A stretch of 64,000 bases of DNA, from the NCBI GenBank assembly GCA_963575745.1, contig CAUYUJ010016059.1:728849-792848 (forward strand). Reading direction: 5' to 3'. Below, in pieces: positions 55,988-64,000 of the stretch. Origin of the DNA: Prorocentrum cordatum (lineage: Eukaryota > Sar > Dinophyceae > Prorocentrales > Prorocentraceae). The notes beneath the pieces are model-generated. The model had not been told where the DNA came from, searched no databases, and saw only the letters and a program-made list of their open reading frames with translations. Made by a program: the position numbers and the translations under genes. Within the stretch, counting starts at the first letter, position 1. Each line of letters starts with the position of its first letter.

Positions 55988-57089
55988 GAGGCAGCCCGGT
56001 CGAACAACAATGCCTGCGTGCAGGAGCAATCGCTCTGGATGTTCTGCAAGAATGCCCGCTTAAACGGCGATAACAAACTTGCAGAGGTGTTGGCAGAGTG
56101 CAGAGAATTCGTTTGGGACTGCATCTGCTTTAGCGAAGCTAGGGCCGCACATGGGGATGTCCTGTTGCAAGGGGGACACAGACTGTTAAGCAGCTTATGT
56201 GGACAGAAATTTGCAGGAGTAGCTTTGCTCATCCACGCCCGCTGGGTCGACAAAGTTCTCGACTACAAGGCCGTTTCGGGCAGAGTTCTACATTGCGACA
56301 TACGTATTGGGAGGTACACCTACAGATGGATAGCCGTCTACGTTCCGCACGCCGGTTACCCGCACGACGATTTCATAGTGTTTGAGCGATATTCGTTGTT
56401 GCTGTTCTCGAAGCCCAGAGCCAGGACTACCGGTGTGTGTTGGGCGGAGATTTCAATACCGAGGTTGGAAGAGGCAGGAGAAGTGCAATATTATCAGCTT
56501 CCGCTGCCGAGCTGGATCTTGTGATTTGCAACGTAGTCGAGGATGAGCTTCTAGAGTGTCAGTGGACTTTCCGCAGCTGCCTCGGACGACTCAGCCGTCT
56601 GCATTACGTCATGGTCAGCAATTGCACATCTTTCCACAGTGCAAAGCCGACAAACATGCTTGACCTCGGTTCAGATCACAGGGCGGTGCAGGTGTGCCTT
56701 CAAGCTCCGCGTTGGCTGGGCACAGGAGTCGACGGAAGCGCCGGCAGACGCACAAAGACATTGATTGGGAGATGTATGCCACCAAGGTGCCCCAGAAGAT
56801 CGCCGCTCAGGAGTTCCCTCCGGCATCTCTGGGCGACGTGGAGCGCATCGCTCTTCTTGCAGCTGGAGACTCGCAGCGGCCCCGGTCGCCCGCCCAGCAG
56901 AGCAACGGGAGCAGCCATCTGGACCGTCTGCGAAGAAGGAGGAGATGCATGACCAACCCGGCCGAGGGACGAGATCCGCCGCCCCCCTTGTGGGGCCACC
57001 AGGCTGTAGGCGCGGGTTCGCAGTTTCCTGTGCCAGTTGTAGCTTGTAGTTTCCAGTGTTACAGTTCTGCTTCTTGCTGGTTACTGTAA
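55988..57089 (+). pseudogene. LINE ORF2, endonuclease part, frameshifted
   Basis: Open in the ORF1 frame straight after its TAG. CFSEAR, GVALLIHARW and WIAVYVPHAGYP fit the APE/EEP endonuclease fold. Near 56395-56408 (TTGTTGCTGTTC) the good frame changes, and EAQSQDYRCVLGGDFNTEVG (GDFN motif) and LGSDHRAV (SDH motif) follow. In SRLHYVMVS the usual Asp of SRIDY is His. At about 56695 the frame changes again (DIDWEMYATKVPQKIA) and is lost after 57089. Two frameshifts and a lost active-site Asp mean no working endonuclease. Confidence 0.75.
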
Positions 57090-57185
57090 CTAATTGATTG
57101 ACCGCGCGAAAGGGGGGGAGGCCCAAACCAAATATTTAGCACCTCCTGGGCGCGTTGTCTGAATTGCTGGGGGGGCTCGAAATCG

Positions 57186-57935
57186 ACACCCCTCACACAG
57201 ATCGGCGGGGTCAGGGTCCAAAAACACAAGGGATTTGCCACATTTCTCAAATTCGGCGCCACCCCTCACGCAGATCCGCGGGGTCAGGGTCCAAAAACAC
57301 ATGGGATTTGCCACATTTCTGAAATTCGGTGCCACCCCTCATGCAGATCCGCGGGGTCAGGATCCAAAAACACAGGGGATTTGCCACATTTCTGAAATTC
57401 GGTGCCACCCCTCACGCAGATCCGCGGGGTCAGGGTCCACAAACACAATGGATTTGCTACATTTCTGAAATTCGGCGCCACCCCTCACGCAGATCCGCGG
57501 GGTCAGGGTCCAAAAACACATGGGATTTGCCACATTTCTGAAATTCGGTGCCACCTCTCACACAGATCGGCGGGGTCAGGGTCAAAAAACACAAGGGGAT
57601 TTGCCACTTTCCTAAATTCGGCGCCACCCCTCACGCAGATCCGCGGGGTCAGGATCCAAAAACACATGGGATTTGCCACATTTCTGAAATTCGGTGCCAC
57701 CCCTCACGCAGATCCGCGGGGTCAGGGTCCACAAACACAGGCGATTTGGCACATTTGTGAAATTCGGTGCCACCCCTCACGCAGATCCGCGGGGTCAGGG
57801 TCCAAAAACACAGGCGATTTGGCACATTTCTGAAATTCGGCGCCACCCTTTATGCAGATCCGCGGGGTCAGGGTCCAAGAACACATGCGATTTGGCACAT
57901 TTCTGAAATTCGGTGCCACCCCTCACGCACGTCCA
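57186..57935. repeat. 73-bp minisatellite, about ten copies, within the LINE
   Basis: Unit: CGCCACCCCTCACGCAGATC, CGCGGGGTCAGGGTCCAAAA, ACACATGGGATTTGCCACAT, TTCTGAAATTCG. Spacing is 73 bases with few substitutions. The period is not a multiple of three, so frames rotate and coding is not expected. It lies between the EN and RT parts of the LINE. Confidence 0.95.
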
Positions 57936-58070
57936 TCGCAAGGCGTGGTAACCCAAACTGCGAGCAACGTCCCAAACTGCGAGAACTCCCTCGGCCCTTT
58001 AATCGCAAGGTGTGGTAACCAAGCCCGTAAACCATACACGTCTTACCAATCGCCAGGTGTGGTAACCCCT
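57930..58070. repeat. Three TCGCAAGGTGTGGTAACC units
   Basis: TCGCAAGGCGTGGTAACC, TCGCAAGGTGTGGTAACC and TCGCCAGGTGTGGTAACC occur at about 57936, 58002 and 58049, between the minisatellite and the RT frame. Confidence 0.8.
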
Positions 58071-58081
58071 CTTGTGATCAG

Positions 58082-59269
58082 TTGGTTTTGCTGATTGCGA
58101 ATCGGCTTCGCATGAAGTTTCGATACTGCTTCACGACAGCGCCAAGGCCTCATGACTTAGCTCTTCCATGGCCCATTCTCCGAGAGAGGGGGCCGGCGGC
58201 AGGGGGCGAAGCCCTTACGGATATCTCAAAGGAGATCTGGAGGCTGAGCCGGAAAGAGTCTCGTGCACGACAGACAGCCAGAACAACTGAGGTGCTCGCT
58301 ATCTTCAGTGACCTTCGTCGCCTGGACGCGCTGCACAGATTCCCTATCACAAGATCTTCGCAACAGGGTCCAGATGTTCGCAAATGTGCCGACCTGTTGT
58401 CGGAGATATACACGTCCAGCGTGCCGCCCGACGCGGGTGAGCATGACGTGGACCAGGTACCAGCCGTTACTGTCGAAGAAGTTGTGAAGGCAGTCAAAAC
58501 GATGAGACGACGCAAAACTGCTGACACGAAGGGCGTGTTGCTGGAGATGTTCCTTTTTGGCGGAGACGATATGTTGCACTACTTGTCTGACATGTTCAAT
58601 GCAATTTTGCAGAACGGTTGCGTTCCGGCTGACTGGCGAGAGACCTTCTTCAAACTTTTGCACAAGGGCGGGGACGCCGCAGACCCGAATAATTGGAGGC
58701 CGATCGCGATTCTCAGCGTCTCTTACAAGATCCTTGCTCGAGTGGTCTTCCACAGGATACGCGGCATTCTAGATTCGCAACAATCTGAAGAGCAGTTTGG
58801 TTTTCATCGAGACCGGTCGACCGCTGACGCTCTGATTGTTGCCGAAAGCCTCGTGAGCAAGAGCCTCGAGTTCAACGAAGACCTGTGGCTGGTCAGCGTA
58901 GATCTGCGCAAAGCATTTGACAGGGTTGAACAGCCGGCACTGTTCCGCGCTCTCCAAGCGCAGGGACTCCCCTCTGGATGTCGCCAAATCTTGCGAACGC
59001 TGTACAAATCGCAAACAGGTGTCTTGGGTAATGATTTCCGCTTTCCTATCACCCGGGGCGTCAGACAGGGCGACGTACTATCTCCGCTCCTGTTCAACAG
59101 TGTCCTGGAAGCTGCTATCCGCGAGTGGAAGGCGACGCTGAACGGCCATGGCCTGGCTGTCTGTTCGGACGGAAGCAAGGAGCGTCTGTCGAACATTCGT
59201 TTTATGCTAGACATGCTCTCACAGCCGGCCGCATCGTGCCAGAGGCCGGCCGCGGCGTCGTTGGTTTGA
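58082..59269 (+). pseudogene. LINE ORF2, reverse transcriptase part
   Basis: A 395-codon open frame. DPNNWRPIAILSVSYKILAR (201-220), QFGFHRDRSTADALI (238-252), motif A VDLRKAFD (273-280) and motif B RGVRQGDVLSPLLFN (325-339) are typical of LINE RT. Where motif C (F-A-D-D) should follow NIRF, the sequence reads MLDM (374-377), so both usual Asp positions are disturbed. Thumb and C-terminal regions are absent; the frame closes at 59269. The beginning (DISKEIWRLSRKESRARQT) fits the linker between EN and RT, so the minisatellite interrupts or replaced part of this linker. Not active. Confidence 0.85.
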
Positions 59270-59740
59270 CGACGTGCAGCTCTGACGGCGCATTTTTGTT
59301 CTTTCTCCCGAGCTCTGCACAGGGCCGACTTGTTCGATCGGGCGCAACGCAACGGCGCAACGCAACGCTGTAGTGCGCAAAAAAAGGTGGGGCAAACCAG
59401 ACCGCCGGGGACGTCCCAGCGAGCGCCCTGTCGCTCAGCGTTCAGGGGCAGATTCCTGTGCACCCCCTCTTGGCATCAGGCCACGCCTGCCACGCCCTGA
59501 GACCATGGCGTGGATAGAGACTGCGCTCAGGCACCACCCCCTGCGCACTCTCTCTGAATCGCGAAAATGCAACGCTGACATGCCTTGCGACGTGGAGTTG
59601 ATCGAGACCGCGTTCAAGGACCACTCCATGCATATCCTCACTGGTGCCGAGAGAACCCCGCCCCAGCTTGGCCCTGCGACCCTGGCGTGGACAAAGACCG
59701 GACTCGGGGACCAACCCTTGCGCACCGCACCCCCTCTGGT
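59270..59740. other. No gene recognised
   Basis: Mixed sequence after the LINE. No motif or repeat structure stands out. Confidence 0.5.
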
Positions 59741-60255
59741 ACCGAGAGGGCTCCAGAAGGGGCTCCGAGAGGGCCCCAGGTGCTCCAATATTGCCTCCAA
59801 GCTGGCGCAAGATGGTCCAAACTGGCTCACGATGGCCTCCAAGATGCCTCAACGTGGCCCCACTATGGCCCCAAGACGGGTCCACGTGGCCGCGGAGACT
59901 CCAAGGAGGCCCCCAAGACACAAGAATCCGACCATAATCTGAAAGGGAATCACTGATGCGAGCCTTCTCGCCCTTTCGCTTCCGATGGGCTCCCGAGGGC
60001 TCAGGATGGCTCCAAGATGGCACAAGAAGGGCCCAAGAGAGGCCCAATATGGTCCCAAGACGGCCTCAAGAGCGACCAAGAGCGCTCCAAAGACGCCCCA
60101 AGAGGGCCCCAAGAGGCGACTTCCCGGGCTCCCGACGGGCGGCCCTACTTAAGGACCCCCCCTCTGTGGTCGACATTCTCCAAGATGGTCCCAGGAAGGC
60201 CTCGAATGCTTCAAGAAGGCGCCAAGAGGATCACAAGATGGCCCACAGAGGCGCG
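59741..60255. repeat. CAAGATGGC/CAAGAGGGCCCC short repeats
   Basis: Units such as CCAAGATGGCNCCAAGA and GCCCCAAGAGG recur at 11-16 base spacing, like the 53.3 kb and 22.3 kb arrays but more degenerate. Confidence 0.8.
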
Positions 60256-60524
60256 TGCGCGCGTGTGTACACAAAGTCCAGACGCACGTGCCAATGCACG
60301 TTCAAACACATTTGCCAATGATTGCGCGTGCGTGCGTGCATATGTATCTACACATTCATGTATATGGATATGTATACATACATACATGTGAACATTTATC
60401 AATCGCATCTTCCAGTCTCCGTGAAACATGTTCCGAGTGGAAACAGTTCAAACAACAATTAGCTTGGCGAAGGACCCATCCATATGCAGCTGTGAGTACC
60501 GTATCCGTGGGTATCGTCTTCGGT

Positions 60525-61745
60525 GGAGCTCACTGTGGGGCCACGAAACGCCGTACTTTGCGGCGCGGGACGCATGTGAACGCAGCCACTGGCGCCTTCG
60601 ATGGAGCTCCCTAAGGGGTCAATCAAACGCGCGAGGGGTGTGCCGAAATGCGTGGCCAAAACGCATGCGAACTGCGCCAGTGGGACCACAGGATGAACTC
60701 CCCATGGGGCCGTGAAGCGTGTGAGTGTGTGCCGAAATGAGTGGCCGGGACGCAAGCGAGCCGGGCAACTGGGACCTGAGGTTGAGCTCCTGTGGGGCCA
60801 CGAAGCGTGTGAGGGTGTGGCGAAATGAGGCGCCCGGACGCATGCGAACTGCGCCACTCGCACCTTAGGTGGAGCTCCCTGTGGGGCCACGAAGCGTGTG
60901 AGGGGTGTGCCGAAATTGGTCGCCGGGACGCAGGCGAACTGCGCCAATGGCGCCTTCGGTGGAGCTCCCCATGGGGCCACGAAACATATTAGGGGTGTGC
61001 TAACATAAGCGGCCAGGACGCATGCGAACTGCGCCACTGGGACCTCAGGTGGAGCTCCCCATTGGGCCACGAAACGTGTGAGGGTGTGCCGAGATGGGCG
61101 GCCAGGACGCATGCGAACTCCGCCACTGGGACCTCAGGAGGAGCTCCCCATGGGGCCACGAAACGTGTAGTGGCCGGGTTGCAAGCAAACTGCGCCACTG
61201 GGACCTCAGGTGAAGCTCCCCATTGGGCCACGCAGCGTGTAAGGAGTGTGCCAGAATGTGTGGCCGGGACGCATGCGAACTGCGCCACTGGCGCCTTCGG
61301 TGGAGCTCCCTGTAGGGCCACGAAACATGTGAGGGGTGTTCCGACATGAACGGCGGGGACGCATGCGAACTGCGCCACTGGGACCTCAGGTGAAGCTCCC
61401 CATGGGGCCACGAAACGTTTGAGGGTGTGCCGAAATGGGCGGCCAGGACGCATGCGACTTTGTCCACTGGCGCCTTCGGTGGAGCTTTTTCTGGGGCCAC
61501 GAAGCTTGTGAGGGCTGTGCCGATCTTATGGACGTGCGGAAAGCAGAGGCAGGGATGGCAGGAGGGATGGGTGTGCCGAAATGAGTGGCCAGGACGCATG
61601 CGAACTGCGCCACTGGGACCACAGGTGGAACTCCCCATGGGGCCACGAAGCGTGTGAATGTGTGCCGAAATGAGTGACCGGGACGTAAGCGAGTTGGTGA
61701 ACTGGGACTTGAGGTTGAGCTCCCCATGGGGCCACGAAGCGTGTG
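60525..61745. repeat. About 90-bp tandem repeat, roughly 13 copies
   Basis: Each unit has GGGGCCACGAAGCGTGTGAG, GTGTGCCGAAATGNGTGGCC, GGGACGCATGCGAACTGCGC and CACTGGGACCTCAGGTGGAG. Period is 88-91 bases; one interval (61510-61560) holds an inserted GGCAGGGATGGCAGGAGGGA block that recurs at 61790. Because the period is near a multiple of three, a minus frame stays open through much of the array. Confidence 0.95.
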
Positions 61746-61974
61746 AGGTTGTGGCGAAATTGTGGACATGCGCGAAGCAGAGGCAGGGATGGCAGGAGGG
61801 AGGAAGAAGGAGGGGGAGGAGGAGGACAGGAGAGGAGAGGAGAATGCTAGGAGCTGTCTCTTCAAGACGAGGACCCAACACCACAGGATGGTTGGGAAAA
61901 AGATTCGGCGGCGAATTAATGGCACTCGGGATCTGAGGGGAGGGGGTAGGGGGTCATCATGTGTTTAAAAGCTT

Positions 61975-62250
61975 GAGGATGCTTGTTCTGATGTTAGTGT
62001 CAGAATGACTGGACCGAACGGTCTTACACCGCCATTGGGGGCGTGGCTGAAGTGGGATTCCGCGGCGCAGATTATGCTTGTTCCTTGTTGCTTGTTGTCG
62101 TCGTCGTCCTCGCCCACCCGCGATCCACCCGCGACCCACCTGTGAGCTACCCCCGATCTACCCGCGGCCAACCCACATTGCGTTGACGAGAATTCGACGC
62201 CTGTGGCGGTAACGTGTGATGTATAACAAATCGGCGCCTGTGGCGCAAAT
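61975..62250. repeat. Module B, inverted copy (partner 35721-35925)
   Basis: Contains GACCGAACGGTC, GTGGCTGAAGTGGGATTCCG, TTGTTGCTTGTTGTCGTCG and CCCACCCGCGATCCACCCGC, the reverse complement in order of the 35.0-35.9 kb segment, and then GGCGCCTGTGGCG-type units. Confidence 0.75.
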
Positions 62251-62854
62251 CTCCAGAGCCTCGCAAACTGCCGACGACCCCGCCACCCCCTCACTCGTTT
62301 CCGCAACTGCGGGGGCCATGGCATTTTCCCCTGCGTTTGCGGATTTGTTTCCCCGAGCTGAAGAGGCCTTCTTCCGCAAAAGAGTGACGAGCGTCCAAAT
62401 CAGCCAGCTTCCGAGGTGCATCCTCGGCGTGGGCCCGGCACCCAGAGCACACACGACCCGACCCGACCGCCCGACTCAGGGACCCCGACGGCGAGCGGCG
62501 GCCCCGGCGGCGGCGGCGATCCACCGACAGGGCTTTAACTGCGCTCGCCACCACGAGCGCCACCCCGACGGCGGAGGGCAGACGCGACGGCGGCGGCGGC
62601 GACCTCCGCCAGGGCTCCTCTGCGCTCGCCACCGCGAGCGCCTCCCGGACGGCCGAGGGCAGGCTCTCCGCCGACGCGGCGAGGTCCAGGCCAGGGGCGG
62701 GCATGCCCACCTCTCGGCTGCCGCGCGAGGAGTGCCCCCCCCCCCAGGCGAGGAGCGCTCAGATCTTGAACGATGCTCGATGCCGCTCTCGGGGGCACTC
62801 TCCAACATGGATCACGCACGGAGGGTCGGGGCAAAACGTGAGGCCGGCGGGGCC
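62251..62854. other. Exon-like GC-rich block with an internal duplication
   Basis: CTGCGCTCGCCACCRCGAGC with GACGGCNGAGGGCAG occurs at about 62538 and 62621, 83 bases apart. Open frames exist on both strands (a minus frame reads LPSAVREALAVASAEEPW), but no family is recognised. Confidence 0.3.
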
Positions 62855-63000
62855 CTTGGCGCGCGGCTTGCCGACCGCTGCGTGGGATGCGCCGGGTGGT
62901 GGCCTGCGTGCTCGGGCTCATTAGCTTCTCCCCCGCGGCCCCCGAAGCCGCGCAGCAAATGTCACTCTGACGACGAAGGGTCACTCGGCTTTCGGGACAC
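62855..63000. repeat. Dispersed repeat, copy 2 (partner at 18243-18380)
   Basis: GCGCGGCTTGCCGACCG, GTGGGATGCG and GTCACTCTGACGACG/GGGTCACTC motifs match 18243-18380 in order. Confidence 0.5.
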
Positions 63001-64000
63001 AGCTCGAGAGCACGGCAGCCGTCCGGGAGTCGCAGCTGCTGTTACGCACCCCGAGGCCCCCCCCTGCCAGCACACTCCCGGCGAGGCGCAGCTGCTGGGA
63101 CGCACCTCCAGGAACCGACGGCGGCGTCCGACGACTCCAGCGGGGGGCACCCCGTCGGGCGCCCCCCCCCCCCCCGCAGACCGCGTACAGAAAGGGCCAC
63201 TCTGGCGATGGGGCCACACCCTCGCGTGCAGCCGACCACTGGGCAGGGGCCACGGACCTGGGCCTGGCCAAGGCTTCGGCGGCCACTGCTCCGCGCCCTC
63301 GGAGGACCTCTTGCCTGGCAGGCCTCCAGAATCTTGGGAGAACGTAAGCACAGCGCGACTGCGTTTCCTTGCGGCTTTCGGGCTCACGGAGGGCCGCTTC
63401 CGAAGGCTCTTAGGGGGAGGAAGGGTACGGACCAGGAGTTGTTTTGCCTCGGACGGCGACACCACTTGAAGCCAGCAGTCTGCATAAGTGGGATATACAA
63501 ACATCAGCGACACGAGAGACTCCTTGAGGAGCTGCGCTGCCACAACACCAGCTCCACCCCGCGGGAGCAAGGGAAGCCTGTGCGGCAAACGTGCAGGCCG
63601 GCAGGAGAACCCGTCGGCGGGAAAGGGCCGCTGGATATGGGGGTCACGACGTCGGAGGTCTGGGTTCCGCGCCCTTGTCTTCGCCGTCGTGCCCCTCCTC
63701 GCCCTCCATCGCTTCCTTTTTTCTATTGCTGGACGTTATGATCAAGACGCACGGCCTGGAACTATCTCCTGCATGCCGGAAGGGAGGATACCGTAAAGTG
63801 AATCCCTTCCCTCATTCCCTGTCGCCGTCTTTCTTATCCTCGGTCTGCCTCTGCTGCGGCTGCTCCTCCCCCTGATGCTTCTCACCATCCTTCTCCTCTT
63901 CCGCTTCCTCATCCTGTCCTCGTCCTTGTCCTCTTCTTCATCCTTCCTCATCGCTCTTATGTTCTCCCCCCCTCCTTCTGCGACCTCTTCCTCCTCCTCG
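63001..64000. other. No gene recognised; CTC-rich end
   Basis: GC-rich to about 63330 with a C homopolymer at 63163-63175, mixed to 63700, then pyrimidine-rich CTCCTC sequence to the window end. Confidence 0.45.

Larger units (their letters stand above)
54780..59270 (+). mobile_element. Degenerate LINE (non-LTR retrotransposon)
   Basis: ORF1 (coiled coil and RRM-like), an APE-type endonuclease region with two frameshifts, a minisatellite-bearing interruption, and an RT domain without its catalytic box follow each other on the plus strand. This order (ORF1, EN, RT) is that of L1/Jockey-type elements. ORF1 and the start of ORF2 share one frame, separated by one TAG. The element ends without a clear poly(A) or 3' repeat. 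Confidence 0.8.

Noticed and set aside
57186-57935. CRISPR-like regular repeats
   Set aside because: Units are directly adjacent 73-bp tandem copies with no unique spacers, in a eukaryotic LINE context.

Overview
This window looks like nuclear DNA from a dinoflagellate (Alveolata). Four things point that way. One gene can be assembled from five exons whose introns start with GT, GC or GA and always end in AG followed by G, a splice pattern known from dinoflagellates. A tyrosine-recombinase retroelement carries a cytosine methyltransferase, a combination reported from dinoflagellates. The non-LTR retroelement remnants resemble dinoflagellate ones as I remember them. Most of the remaining sequence is GC-rich and filled with microsatellites, minisatellites and modular repeats. 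No bacterial operon, rRNA, tRNA or CRISPR array was seen. Most long open frames lie in simple repeats and are not genes.

Layout: 0.25-2.4 kb (minus) is the decayed 3' end of a non-LTR retroelement (post-RT zinc-binding region and RNase H). 2.4-14 kb is GC-rich DNA with no recognisable gene and one weak retropepsin-like motif. 14-27 kb mixes exon-like GC blocks that I cannot assign, palindromic CTTCTGAGAAG-type repeats, foldback inverted repeats and long ATC/GAT microsatellites. 28-31 kb holds several minisatellites. 31.4-37.8 kb is a modular higher-order repeat. 39.0-45.8 kb (minus) is a DIRS-like retroelement, the best-preserved mobile element. 46-49 kb is pyrimidine-rich DNA plus a duplicated CCTCTTGG-repeat module.

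49.6-54.3 kb (minus) is a five-exon gene for a small single-RRM protein of the nuclear poly(A)-binding (PABPN1-like) type; its coding length (489 nt) and all exon phases are consistent. 54.8-59.3 kb (plus) is a degenerate LINE with ORF1 (coiled coil plus RRM-like), an APE-type endonuclease broken by frameshifts, a 73-bp minisatellite, and a reverse transcriptase that has lost its catalytic YADD-type box. 59.7-64 kb holds further minisatellites and inverted copies of repeats seen at 18, 35 and 37 kb.

The DIRS-like element reads, in its own 5' to 3' order: an 18-bp terminal motif, a small membrane/Cys-rich ORF, a gag-like ORF, RT-RNase H, tyrosine recombinase, cytosine-5 methyltransferase, then 278-bp tandem repeats that contain the same 18-bp motif. 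It lies between two same-strand ATC microsatellite tracts. All functional calls are from reading motifs by eye; no database search was possible.
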